A DNA stretch of 53,029 nucleotides from Desulfovibrio sp. OttesenSCG-928-G15 (GTDB lineage: Bacteria > Desulfobacterota > Desulfovibrionia > Desulfovibrionales > Desulfovibrionaceae), in contig JAJDIC010000004.1 of assembly GCA_030266525.1 (NCBI GenBank), positions 1 to 53,029 on the forward strand. Reading direction: 5' to 3'. Both the position numbers and the translations under genes were made by a program. Below the pieces are notes generated by a model. The model was not told where the DNA came from, did not search any database, and saw only the letters and a program-made list of their open reading frames with translations. Below are positions 44,396-52,510 of this stretch, one piece after another (within the stretch, counting starts at the first letter, position 1; each line of letters begins with the position of its first letter).

Positions 44396-44800
44396 ATGCG
44401 TAAATTTGTATTGAGTCTTTGTATGCTGTCCGCTGTTCTGTGCCTTACAGCCTGTGAGGACCCGGTGAAAAAGGACCAGGCCGCCATCGACAAGGTCAAA
44501 CAGACGGTTATTCCCGATTGCGACGGGCGCAACCTTTCCGACCTTGTAGACGGCCTTCTGCAAAACCCGGTGTGGACCCTGGAAAAGAAAGACGACAAGG
44601 TGGACGCTGTGCTGCTTTCCGGCACGCTTATGGGCGACGCACTGCCCCAGTGGATGAAAGATCAGAAACTGATGGACATCACCTTCCGCCTGCCGGTGGA
44701 CGCAAACGGCGTGTATGACCCGAAATCGCTTAGCGGCTTCCCTTCGCTTACCAGTCCCGAAGGGGTTTTGCAGGCTTACAGGATTGTACGCTGCGAATAA
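44396..44800 (+). CDS. small predicted lipoprotein, function unknown
   Basis: A 134-residue protein with a lipoprotein signal peptide: a basic start, hydrophobic core and a clear lipobox LTAC, so Cys20 would be lipidated. The mature part has two sets of residues that may form a small alpha/beta domain and a closing cysteine (VRCE), with one further cysteine in IPDCDGRN, so a disulfide is possible. No family is recognised. GAGG precedes the start. It is 47 bases after the DedA gene and before xseA. Confidence 0.75.
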   Translation: MRKFVLSLCMLSAVLCLTACEDPVKKDQAAIDKVKQTVIPDCDGRNLSDLVDGLLQNPVWTLEKKDDKVDAVLLSGTLMGDALPQWMKDQKLMDITFRLPVDANGVYDPKSLSGFPSLTSPEGVLQAYRIVRCE

Positions 44801-44812
44801 GGCTTTTGCAGC

Positions 44813-44841
44813 GGCTGTGCCGTCCTCTTGAAGGCGCAGCC
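44813..44841 (+). terminator. possible terminator after the lipoprotein gene
   Basis: GGCTGTGCC pairs with GGCGCAGCC (one G-T pair) and is followed by the T-rich CTTTCCTTT. A second hairpin, AAGCCCGGTGA with TCACCGGGCTT (44870-44896), follows but lacks a long T run. Confidence 0.45.
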
Positions 44842-44935
44842 CTTTCCTTTGCCCTGTAGCTTTTTTTACAAGCCCGGTGATGCTTTCACCGGGCTTTGTC
44901 CCTTGGTGCGGGATACGCCCTTTCAGGAACAGGCC

Positions 44936-46402
44936 ATGCAGGACGACCATATTTTCAGCGTTTCCGCCCTGACCAATGCCATCAAGGGGACTTTGGAAAG
45001 CACCTTTCCCTTTGTATGGGTTCGCGGTCAGGTTGCCAACCTTTCCCGCCCCACTTCGGGGCATGTGTATTTTTCGCTGAAAGACGAGCAAAGCAGCCTG
45101 TCCGCCGTATGGTTCAAAGGCAGCCAGAAGGAAGGCGAGCGCTTCGACCCCCTTACCGGAGAAGTCTTTGAGGGCGGCCCCCGGCCCAGCATTGCCGCCA
45201 GCCTGGAAAACGGGCAGGAAATTGTCTGTGCAGGCCGCATTGCTGTGTATGGGCCGCGCGGCGTATATCAACTGGTGGTAGAAATTGCCCAGGACGCGGG
45301 GCTTGGCAGGCTGCACGAGGAATTTTCCCGGCTCACAGCCAAGCTGGAAGCGCTCGGCTATTTCGCGCAGGAGCGAAAACGCCCCTTGCCGCCTTCGCCC
45401 CAGCGTATAGCGCTGGTTACCGCGCCGGGCGGTGCCGCCATACACGATTTTCTTCGCATAGGCGAAACACGCGGCCTTGCCGCTACCATCAGACTTTACC
45501 CGGTGCAGGTGCAGGGCGAGCACGCCCCCGGTGCCATACTTGCGGCTCTTAAACGGATTGCTGACGAAAACTGGGCTGAACTGGTGGTGCTTATACGCGG
45601 CGGCGGCTCTCTTGAAGACCTGTGGGCCTTTAACGACGAGAAGCTGGCTACAGCCATATATGATTTTCCGCTTCCGGTGCTGGCCGGTGTGGGTCATGAA
45701 GTGGACTTCACCCTGGCGGACTTGACCGCCGATGTCCGGGCGGCCACGCCAAGCCATGCGGCGCAACTGCTCTGGCCGGAAAGGGCTGAACTGTCCAGAA
45801 GGCTGGCCGTCCTTTCAGACCAGCTTTCGCAGACCAATGAGCGCGCATTTTCCCGCAGGGAAGATACATTACGCCTGACCGGCAAAGAGCTTGCTTGGTA
45901 TTCTCCCAAACGCATTGTCAGCAGCTGGGCTGAACGCCTGGCCGCCAGCACGCGGTTTTTGCACAATGCCGGCATGGTCCATGTTGAAAGGGAAAGACTT
46001 CGTCTGGCGGCCTTTACCACAAGCCTCTGTGCAGGACCAAAACGCTTGCCTGCGCTGGATGACGCTCTTGACGCGCTGACCTTCCGGCTTGAACGGACAA
46101 TGCCTCAGGTTTTTTCCGACCGGGCGAACAGGCTGGAACCACTGGAACGAGCTCTTGCCGGTGGGCAGGAAGTCCGCATGGCAAAGGCAGAGCACAGCCT
46201 GGAAAAGGGCCTTTTACGTCTTACGGCGCTCAACCCGCACGCCCCACTTGAACGCGGCTACGCGCTGGTGCGCAAGACTGACGGGCGCTTTGTCAAAACG
46301 ACCAGCGATGTTGAGGCGGGAGAGCTTTTGCGCCTATCCGTTTCTGACGGGGAAATCCCGGTGCAGGTGCAAGAAAACCATAAAGCATCCGGCAAGCAAT
46401 AG
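44936..46402 (+). CDS. xseA: XseA, exodeoxyribonuclease VII large subunit
   Basis: A 488-residue exonuclease VII large subunit, which with XseB degrades single-stranded DNA in both directions. The N-terminal OB fold shows FPFVWVRGQVANLSRPTSGH and VYFSLKDEQSSLSAVWF. The catalytic domain shows IALVTAPGGAAIHDFLRI, VLIRGGGSLEDLWAFNDE and the VLAGVGHEVDFTLADLTADV segment with its conserved His and Asp, then RAATPSHAAQLL. A long coiled coil follows, and NPHAPLERGYALVR closes. The frame extends upstream to 44828 but similarity begins at 44936. No xseB follows; a different gene does. Confidence 0.95.
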   Translation: MQDDHIFSVSALTNAIKGTLESTFPFVWVRGQVANLSRPTSGHVYFSLKDEQSSLSAVWFKGSQKEGERFDPLTGEVFEGGPRPSIAASLENGQEIVCAGRIAVYGPRGVYQLVVEIAQDAGLGRLHEEFSRLTAKLEALGYFAQERKRPLPPSPQRIALVTAPGGAAIHDFLRIGETRGLAATIRLYPVQVQGEHAPGAILAALKRIADENWAELVVLIRGGGSLEDLWAFNDEKLATAIYDFPLPVLAGVGHEVDFTLADLTADVRAATPSHAAQLLWPERAELSRRLAVLSDQLSQTNERAFSRREDTLRLTGKELAWYSPKRIVSSWAERLAASTRFLHNAGMVHVERERLRLAAFTTSLCAGPKRLPALDDALDALTFRLERTMPQVFSDRANRLEPLERALAGGQEVRMAKAEHSLEKGLLRLTALNPHAPLERGYALVRKTDGRFVKTTSDVEAGELLRLSVSDGEIPVQVQENHKASGKQ

Positions 46403-46487
46403 GTGCGTTATCGGAAATTGTGTTAATTCAATAAAATTATCGTATTAAAACCATCATGTACTATATCATTTCAGGAGCTGTGTTCTT

Positions 46488-47489
46488 ATGAAAAGTTTTA
46501 CCCTCCCCTGCGAGCGCGGCACGCTTGTCTGTGTGCTCCTTTTTCTGCTTGTATTTTCCACCAGCGCAGGATGCGCCTCTAAAGGCGAAAACGGTTCTGC
46601 CAGTGTTGCGCCCAAGTCTACCTGGGTGCCGCCGGCGGCCTCCACTGCGGCGCAAATGCTGCAAAGTGCCGGTAGAAATGTCGCCTCGCCCCAGCCGGAA
46701 GCGGGTTTCAGGCTGAATATCCCGACCAGCATCGGCGACGGGGAACCCTTTATGGTGGAATTTACCGCCGCAGACGCCCAAAGCGTGAGCTTCACCTTCC
46801 GCAACAAAACAGTCCCCCTGAGCAAGCCGACACGCGGAAAATTCCAGGCACTCTTGCCCATGAAGCTTGATGAAAAAGCCCAATCCCTCCCCCTGACCAT
46901 GACCGTGCGCTGGAAAAACGGCAAAAGCGAGCAGTTCAAGGCCAACATTCCCGTGGTGCTGCGCGATTATCCTGTACAGCGGCTCAGGGTGAACCCCAAG
47001 TTTGTCACCCCGCCCCCTGAACTGGCGGAAAAAATCAAGCAGGACCGGGCAGAAATTCGCTCAACCGTAACCAAGGTCACGCCCGAGCAATATTGGAGCC
47101 TGCCCCTGCTGCGCCCCGTTCCCGGTCGGGTAAATAGTGTTTTCGGCGTTCGCCGGGTGTTTAACGGTGTTCCCAAAAGCGCTCACCGGGGGGTGGATTT
47201 CAGGGGTGCCGCCGGTACGCCCATCCAGACCGTTGAAAGCGGTGTGGTCGCGCTCGTTTCCAACCACTACTACGGCGGGAACACGGTTATAGTAGACCAT
47301 GGTCTGGGAGTTTTCAGCGTGTATCTGCATATGTCCTCGTTCAACACCCAGAAGGGCCAGCGCGTAAAACGCGGCGATATTATCGGCTATATCGGCAGTA
47401 CCGGTCGCTCCACAGGCCCCCACCTGCACTATTCGTTTTATGTTATGGGTGAAAGTGTGAACGGCGCAACCTGCCTGGACCTGAAATAG
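46488..47489 (+). CDS. M23 family metallopeptidase, likely lipoprotein
   Basis: A 333-residue exported protein. A signal peptide ends at a plausible but imperfect lipobox, TSAGC. A beta-rich middle region (about 65-165) precedes the peptidase domain, which keeps all zinc and catalytic residues: HRGVDFRG, YLHMSSF and GPHLHYSF. It should cut peptide cross-links or stems of peptidoglycan in the periplasm. This is in contrast to the degenerate M23 domain of FlgJ in the same window. CAGGAG precedes the start. It follows xseA by 85 bases. Confidence 0.92.
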   Translation: MKSFTLPCERGTLVCVLLFLLVFSTSAGCASKGENGSASVAPKSTWVPPAASTAAQMLQSAGRNVASPQPEAGFRLNIPTSIGDGEPFMVEFTAADAQSVSFTFRNKTVPLSKPTRGKFQALLPMKLDEKAQSLPLTMTVRWKNGKSEQFKANIPVVLRDYPVQRLRVNPKFVTPPPELAEKIKQDRAEIRSTVTKVTPEQYWSLPLLRPVPGRVNSVFGVRRVFNGVPKSAHRGVDFRGAAGTPIQTVESGVVALVSNHYYGGNTVIVDHGLGVFSVYLHMSSFNTQKGQRVKRGDIIGYIGSTGRSTGPHLHYSFYVMGESVNGATCLDLK

Positions 47490-47528
47490 GCCTCAATTAG
47501 AACATTTTGCCATTGCGAATGGATAATG

Positions 47529-47613
47529 CTCAAGGCAAGGATTTGTCCGCAAATCCTTGCCTTGAGTTTGCCGTAGGCGGACTTTGCCCGCTGTTAAGCG
47601 GCAAATCTCAAAG
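47529..47613. repeat. palindromic repeat element, copy 2
   Basis: A perfect 17-bp hairpin (47529-47545 with 47550-47566) encloses AAGGATTTGTCCGC. Its inner block (47536-47559) and the 21-base block at 47593-47613 recur, in the opposite orientation, at 32869-32892 and 32835-32855. The 21-base block is identical in both copies. It lies 40-124 bases after the M23 gene. Confidence 0.7.
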
Positions 47614-47646
47614 CGGATCTGCTCCAAGAAGAACGGAAACTGCTTT

Positions 47647-47699
47647 GTTCTGCCCCCATTCATACGACAGGGGGCAGAACTCTTCGGTTCTGCCCCCTG
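47647..47699. repeat. three-arm alternating hairpin set
   Basis: GTTCTGCCCCC (47647-47657), CAGGGGGCAGAAC (47668-47680) and GTTCTGCCCCCTG (47687-47699). The middle arm can pair with either outer arm: 11 bp with the first or 13 bp with the third. It lies just beyond the 3' end of the rubrerythrin-like gene. Confidence 0.65.
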
Positions 47700-47724
47700 T
47701 GCATACAAGAACTTGCGCCTGAGA

Positions 47725-48177
47725 TTATTTGCGGGCGAGGAGCATGCGGATATGCTTGCGCTCCTCGTCTGCGCATTGGCGCACGTATTCTTTTTCAGAA
47801 TCAGGCACCATGTTTTCCAGTTCCATAAAGAAAATCAGCGTGTCTTTTTCAAACTGCAAGGCACCGGCCAGCGGGCTTTCCAGTGCGCGCTGTTCCTGCT
47901 CCGGGGTAAACAGCGTATGGGAATCAAGCAGGCCCTGCACGTACATGAGGTATTCCCCGTCATCGCTGCCCGCAGGCAGGGCCACGCCGCCCAGGCGCTT
48001 GAGCATGGTTTCAAATATACTTTCATGGCGTTTTTCCTCGCCCGCCATAAAAGCGAAAAACTCTTTGTCGTTCTCGTGCGTCGCCTTTTCGGCAACCTTT
48101 GTGTAAAACGCAAAACCTCTGCGCTCAATTTCAACAGCAGCCGCAACCGCGTCGCCTGCATTCACAAAACTGGCCAT
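47725..48177 (-). CDS. rubrerythrin-like ferritin-fold diiron protein
   Basis: A 150-residue four-helix protein of the rubrerythrin/ferritin-like type. Diiron ligands are visible in AAAVEIERRGFAFY, GEEKRHESIFE, FEKDTLIFFMELE and ADEERKHIRML, giving the ExxH pattern twice. The rubredoxin domain of classical rubrerythrin is absent, so electrons must come from a partner. In anaerobes such proteins reduce peroxide or store iron. AGGAGGCAAC precedes the start at 48177. It is a single-gene unit. Confidence 0.88.
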   Translation of the reverse strand: MASFVNAGDAVAAAVEIERRGFAFYTKVAEKATHENDKEFFAFMAGEEKRHESIFETMLKRLGGVALPAGSDDGEYLMYVQGLLDSHTLFTPEQEQRALESPLAGALQFEKDTLIFFMELENMVPDSEKEYVRQCADEERKHIRMLLARK

Positions 48178-48234
48178 ATCTGTTGCCTCCCATAAAACAA
48201 GAGTAAGGTAAACGTGGAACTGCGTTGCAAGATA

Positions 48235-48702
48235 CTATAGCGATGCGGCCAGAGCAAGCACCGCCTGGAATTCATCTTCCGTCACCGGCTGGACCGACAG
48301 ACGGCTGCCCCTACGCAAAAGCTCCATCTCCTGCAATTCCGGCTGCTGGCGAAGCAGCGCAAGGGGCAAAGGTTTCAGGAAACGGCGGACAAAACGCACG
48401 TCTACCAAGTACCAGCGCGGCGCATCCGCGGGCGAAGCAGGGTCAAAATGCGCGTTTTCCGGGTCCCACTGGGTCGGGTCCGGGTAGGCATTGCCGGCAA
48501 CCTCGGCTAGCCCTACTATGCCCGGTCGGGTTACGGAATGATAAAACAGCACAGGGTCGCCCGGCCTCATGGCATCGCGCATGAAGTTGCGCGCCTGATA
48601 ATTTCTCACGCCATCCCACATGGTCGTCCCACCGGGGGAGTTTTCCAGATCTTCCAGAGAAAAACAGCCGGGCTCAGTTTTCATCAGCCAGTTACGTTTC
48701 AT
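48235..48702 (-). CDS. EVE domain protein
   Basis: A 155-residue EVE-domain protein of the THYN1/PUA-like superfamily, which recognises modified bases in RNA or DNA. WLMKTEPGCFSLEDLENSPG, WDGVRNYQARNFMRDAMRPG, DPVLFYHSVTRPGIVGLAEV and the PRWYLVDVRFVRRFLKPLPL strand are characteristic. The ligand and role in bacteria are not settled. AAGGAG lies eight bases before the start. It is a single-gene unit with 57 bases to the rubrerythrin-like gene. Confidence 0.9.
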   Translation of the reverse strand: MKRNWLMKTEPGCFSLEDLENSPGGTTMWDGVRNYQARNFMRDAMRPGDPVLFYHSVTRPGIVGLAEVAGNAYPDPTQWDPENAHFDPASPADAPRWYLVDVRFVRRFLKPLPLALLRQQPELQEMELLRRGSRLSVQPVTEDEFQAVLALAASL

Positions 48703-48989
48703 GGTCCGCTCCTTGAAAAACGCACGCTTGCTTTGTTATGCATGCATTCATTCTACACATATTCTGCGCACATTGAAAACATGCGCTGTCACGCATTGAA
48801 ATTTTCTATTGATAATCCCCCAAAATCGTTACTTTTTTACTTGCCTTCTTTGGAATTGGGTCTATATCTCTTTTGCGACCAACGCTGAGTGTATTGCCGC
48901 AGGCGTTCGGGCAGTGGCCGCAATCACGCCCTTTATGACGTGGAGAATACTCAAAACCGCCTGCCAGAAATACCATCAAGGAGACCATC

Positions 48990-49181
48990 ATGAACGCCTT
49001 TTCGTTTTTACTGCCTCTTCTGCCTTTCTTTGTCACCCTTGTGTTTGCAGTGTGCCTGAACCTGGCCGCGATCGCGGTGAAAAACTTTCTCCATTCGGGC
49101 GGCTTTTTTTCGTATGTTCATTACGCACCGGCTGCATTTCCCAAACTACGCCTGAAAGCCTCCGGGGCCATGCCTTCGTAG
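48990..49181 (+). CDS. 63-residue predicted membrane protein, function unknown
   Basis: A short ORF beginning MNAFSFLLPLLPFFVTLVFA, with one hydrophobic segment (about residues 4-32) and a basic/aromatic tail. A strong AAGGAG site stands seven bases before the ATG, and a strong terminator follows after 25 bases, so it is probably a real gene. No family is recognised. The 287 bases upstream have no other gene and contain AT-rich promoter-like stretches but no convincing pair of boxes. Confidence 0.55.
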   Translation: MNAFSFLLPLLPFFVTLVFAVCLNLAAIAVKNFLHSGGFFSYVHYAPAAFPKLRLKASGAMPS

Positions 49182-49206
49182 GAAGCGATATATCTATCCA
49201 GACAGT

Positions 49207-49242
49207 AAAAAAGCCCGCGAAAACATTTTCGCGGGCTTTTTT
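49207..49242. terminator. bidirectional intrinsic terminator
   Basis: AAAAAAGCCCGCGAAAA pairs with TTTTCGCGGGCTTTTTT across two or so bases. It serves the small membrane ORF and the convergent cyclophilin gene. Confidence 0.93.
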
Positions 49243-49277
49243 ACGACTTTGGCAAAAGCTTCCGTAGCTTCCAGCGC

Positions 49278-49784
49278 TTAATCAAAACGGGACGCGGAAA
49301 CAATAACCACGGAATCCACGGGAACCGCTTCATGCTCTCCCTGGGCCTTCACTTTCAGCTTGGCAATCTTGTCCACCACATCCATGCCGTCGCTCACCTG
49401 GCCAAAAACGCAATAGCCATACCCTTCGTCCGTTTTTTCGGTATGATCCAGCTCCGGGTTGTCCACAAGGTTGACAAAGAATTGCGCGGCAGCGCTATGC
49501 GGTTCACTTGTTCTGGCCATGGCCAGTGAGCCGCGTATGTTTTTCAGGCCGTTATCCGCTTCATTGGGCACTGGGGTGCGGGTAGCCTTTTCTTCCATCC
49601 GCAGGCTCAGGCCGCCGCCCTGAATCATGAAATCCTTGATAACCCGGTGGAAAATAGTATTTTTATAAAATCCTTCATCCACATATTGCAAAAAATTCTC
49701 TACCGTTTTGGGCGCCTTGTCCGCATACAATTCCAGCAATATGTCGCCGGACGAAGTTTCCATCAGCACCATGGGGTTGTCCAT
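49278..49784 (-). CDS. cyclophilin-type peptidyl-prolyl cis-trans isomerase
   Basis: A 168-residue cyclophilin, probably cytoplasmic as it has no signal peptide. The catalytic region reads FHRVIKDFMIQGGG with the essential Arg and Phe, followed by the conserved GSLAMART and AAAQFFVNLVDNPELD segments and YCVFGQVSDGMDVVDKI. It speeds proline isomerisation during folding. The family's tryptophan position is filled by Tyr in EGYGYC, which may reduce cyclosporin binding; this is an inference. AGGAGG precedes the start at 49784. Confidence 0.94.
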   Translation of the reverse strand: MDNPMVLMETSSGDILLELYADKAPKTVENFLQYVDEGFYKNTIFHRVIKDFMIQGGGLSLRMEEKATRTPVPNEADNGLKNIRGSLAMARTSEPHSAAAQFFVNLVDNPELDHTEKTDEGYGYCVFGQVSDGMDVVDKIAKLKVKAQGEHEAVPVDSVVIVSASRFD

Positions 49785-50082
49785 TATCCCGCCTCCTGTT
49801 TCGCTTTGGCAAAAAAAACATCGTTGTATCGCCGCTGCTTATGCGCAATGGAAGGCCCTGTCAATCGGCGTTCCGGCGCAGTGCCTCCGTGCGCCTGCCG
49901 CTGCCTTGCCAAAGCGGGGCAGGCAACGTAAAGATCTTCACGCGGCGCGCGAATGCGCAGAATAGACGGCGTAGCGCATGTATCACTCTTCCTCCTGCTG
50001 TGGCGCGCGCAAAAATTCCAAGGGCCTTAAGGCAATTTGAAAAAACATTACCGGCTGTGCCGCAAACCGCTTCAGAGCATGT

Positions 50083-50616
50083 ATGGCTATTTCCCATCAC
50101 CCCCCGATCGCAGTGCTCGGCATTGACCCCGGCTCGCAATGTCTCGGCTGGGGTATTGTGCGCGAGCAATCCGGCGTTCTCACACTTGTCGCTTGCGGGA
50201 CAGTGCGACCCAAAGGCAATGACTTTTCCGCAAGGCTTGGTAATCTTTTTGTGCAACTTGCAGATATCGTTTGTCTGCACAAGCCTGATGAAGCTGCCGT
50301 TGAAAATGTTTTTACCCATAAAAATATACTCAGTGCGCTCAAACTCGGCCAGGCCAGAGGGGCGGCCATTGCCGCCTGCGCGGCGCACGGAGTGCCTGTA
50401 ACAGATTACGAGCCCACACTGATCAAAAAAACTCTGGTCGGCAACGGGCGGGCGGAAAAAACGCAGGTCGCCTACATGGTCAGCCAGTTGCTGGGCAAAA
50501 AAGCAGACTGGGCGCTGGACACAACAGACGCCCTTGGCGCTGCCATTTGCCATCTCAACATGCGTCGCCTGACGCGACTTTCCTCGCCTGTAGGGCGAAA
50601 AACCGTGACAATATAG
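50083..50616 (+). CDS. ruvC: RuvC, Holliday junction resolvase
   Basis: A 177-residue RuvC, which cuts Holliday junctions during recombination. Acidic residues of the active site are seen in VLGIDPGSQCLGWG, AAVENVFTHKN and the C-terminal LDTTDALGAAICH. EPTLIKKTLVGNGRAEKTQV is also typical. The ribosome site is weak (AGAG). The gene is apart from ruvA and ruvB, which are not in the window, and is followed after 53 bases by an HD hydrolase gene. The 298 bases before it hold no gene that I can support. Confidence 0.95.
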   Translation: MAISHHPPIAVLGIDPGSQCLGWGIVREQSGVLTLVACGTVRPKGNDFSARLGNLFVQLADIVCLHKPDEAAVENVFTHKNILSALKLGQARGAAIAACAAHGVPVTDYEPTLIKKTLVGNGRAEKTQVAYMVSQLLGKKADWALDTTDALGAAICHLNMRRLTRLSSPVGRKTVTI

Positions 50617-50669
50617 ACATTATATTGCGCCCATTATCCTTTCAATACTCATAACCCGTCGAGCAGCGT

Positions 50670-51302
50670 ATGCCAAAATCTCCTTCCCCTTCGCCCGCCA
50701 TGGATGGCATGAATAAGCGCCCAGCCCTTGCCCGCCTTGCGGATTTGGTTTTTGAAGCAGGTATGCTGCGCAAAACCCCGCGCACCGGCTATCAGTTTTT
50801 AGGCAGCGGCTCGGAAAATGTGGCGGAGCATTCCTTCAGAACTGCGCTTATAGGCTATATTCTCGCCGTGATGAGTGAAGCAAACCCTGAACGCACGGCC
50901 ATGCTCTGTCTTATCCACGATTTCCATGAAGCCAGAACAGGCGACTTCAATTATGTCAACAGCATATACAATTCTACCAACCACCGTCTGGCTATGGAGC
51001 ATGCCCTTTCCGGCACCTGTGTGGCCGAACCGCTGATGTCCCTATGGGATGAGCAGGACAAGGAAGAAAGCAAGGAATCACTACTGGCCAAAGACGCAGA
51101 CCAGATTGATCTGATCTTCAACCTGATCGAGGAAAGGGACAAGGGTAACGCCTATGCCGATAAATGGCTGGAAAACGCCGTGAAACGGATTGAGAGCGAA
51201 GCCGGGAAAACGCTTGTTGAAAAAGCGCTGCAAACCGACCATACGGACTGGTGGTTCAAAGGCCCGGATGAAAATTGGTGGGTGCACAGAGGCAGAAAAT
51301 AA
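50670..51302 (+). CDS. HD-domain phosphohydrolase (YfbR/HDDC2-like)
   Basis: A 210-residue HD protein. Metal ligands are in NVAEHSFRTALIGYIL (His), CLIHDFHEARTGDF (His-Asp) and KDADQIDLIFNLI (Asp), the H...HD...D pattern of the YfbR/HDDC2 group, which removes phosphate from deoxynucleoside 5'-monophosphates. The C-terminal WWFKGPDENWWVHRGRK is less usual. In-frame ATGs at 50700 and 50709 are alternative starts, as the N-terminal 13 residues look disordered. It follows ruvC and may be co-transcribed. Confidence 0.85.
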   Translation: MPKSPSPSPAMDGMNKRPALARLADLVFEAGMLRKTPRTGYQFLGSGSENVAEHSFRTALIGYILAVMSEANPERTAMLCLIHDFHEARTGDFNYVNSIYNSTNHRLAMEHALSGTCVAEPLMSLWDEQDKEESKESLLAKDADQIDLIFNLIEERDKGNAYADKWLENAVKRIESEAGKTLVEKALQTDHTDWWFKGPDENWWVHRGRK

Positions 51303-51348
51303 TTCTGCAAAAGTACCCAGTCAGCACGCGGGAACTGTGATTTTTCAG

Positions 51349-51405
51349 GGCAATACAAGAGGCACTTTGTAAACAAATTATTTACAAAGTGCCTCTTGTA
51401 TTGCC
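51349..51405. repeat. perfect 25-bp inverted repeat
   Basis: 51349-51373 and 51381-51405 are exact reverse complements around the 7-base centre CAAATTA. The stem is followed by no T run on either strand. It starts 46 bases after the HD gene stop. Confidence 0.9.
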
Positions 51406-51512
51406 AGAATATTCCTGTTCCGGCCTGTCTCTGCTCCGCAGCGGAAAAAGATACCTCATGATTTCAACCACATGCGCCTGGTCCATCTTGGCATGAAAAT
51501 TGATATACAATT

Positions 51513-51553
51513 CCGCTGCCCGGCCCGTTTGAGACCGGGCAGCGGTTATTTTT
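51513..51553 (+). terminator. terminator-like hairpin in the CII-like gene leader
   Basis: CCGCTGCCCGG (51513-51523) pairs perfectly with CCGGGCAGCGG (51535-51545), followed by TTATTTTT. It lies only 33 bases before the start codon of the CII-like gene, so it could be an attenuator, or the end of a short RNA made from 51406 onward. Confidence 0.65.
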
Positions 51554-51586
51554 CCTGCATTATCAAAAGCGCACATAGAGGACCCC

Positions 51587-51844
51587 ATGCACGGAGAGCT
51601 TACCCGCCTTATCCATTCAACCATCATCCAAAACGATCTTCCCGCCAAAGATTTGGCAGAAAGAATTGGGAAACCCTACTCCACCCTGCTTCGAGAGGTT
51701 AACCCTCATGATTCCGGTGCCAAGCTTGGGGTCGAAACCTTTATGGACATCGTCATGGCAACTGGCGACATTACGCCTGTTCGCTATATGGCCGAACAGC
51801 TTGGCCTGGAACTTGTCCGCAAGGGACAACATTCTGCGGGTTGA
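51587..51844 (+). CDS. phage CII-like (Phage_CP76 type) regulator
   Basis: An 85-residue helical protein resembling phage regulatory protein CII of the CP76 type. A helix-turn-helix (DLPAKDLAERIGKPYSTLLR) is followed by the characteristic EVNPHDSGAKLGVETFMDIV phrase, and TPVRYMAEQLGLEL closes. Family members bind DNA and control lysis-lysogeny genes in temperate phages; copies are also found outside prophages. There are no other phage genes in the window. GAGGA precedes the ATG. A terminator-like hairpin lies in its leader, and ACGGCCGG/CCGGCCGT (51859-51879) follows the gene. Confidence 0.6.
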   Translation: MHGELTRLIHSTIIQNDLPAKDLAERIGKPYSTLLREVNPHDSGAKLGVETFMDIVMATGDITPVRYMAEQLGLELVRKGQHSAG

Positions 51845-52510
51845 TTCCTTTCTTGACAACGGCCGGGGAAACCGGCCGTCAAGCGACAATTCACCGCCTT
51901 AATCGCTCAGGCAGCAAGCATTCAAAATTCATATCATCGTTGCAGCAAAGCGCCACTTAGGCAATGGCCTCTTCATTGCCACCATGGAGTGCCGTTTAGG
52001 CAGCGCCGCACCGGTATTGCAGGCTTTTGTCGCAAACAAGAGCAAGCTTCGCCTGCCGTAATCCACCATCCTCCAAAGCATCCTGCTCTCACGGGCGGCT
52101 ACCGGCTTATTGCCTCGCCATCCCCTGCCTGATGCGTGAAATGCAGCAATACCACAGACATGCAGCCTTGCTCCAATTTGGTGACCGCTTGGGTGAATGC
52201 GGTAGTTGTATACCCCTTCCGTATTACCGTTTTTTTTTCCCATTTTTCGACCAAAGGCAAATACCTCTTCTATATTACCCCCTCTGTTGCAATGGAACAA
52301 ATAGATCTACTGCATTTCTGAACACCGATATTGGATCTGCAATGAACCGTTTTTCTTGCCTTTTCCCGGCAGGCAAGAAAATCAGAGTTGCTAAAATTCG
52401 ACCTTCTATGTACTCTGTAGTCCATGGTTGCCAAGGCTCCGGAACCGTGGAGCACTCTCTGACCAGGCAATCGCTATGTAGTAACCTTCTCGTTTTCAAG
52501 GAGCACCTTT
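51845..52510. other. gene-free stretch before the HU gene
   Basis: These 666 bases hold no convincing gene; the frames present have unlikely composition. The GC content is lower than in the neighbours. A hairpin ACGGCCGG/CCGGCCGT (51859-51879) follows the CII-like gene and a 10-bp hairpin TTTTCTTGCC/GGCAAGAAAA lies at 52351-52381. Regulatory sequence for the HU gene is likely but not resolved. Confidence 0.7.

Noticed and set aside
51587..51844. An integrated prophage around the CII-like gene
   Set aside because: No integrase, structural, lysis or replication phage genes are visible nearby.
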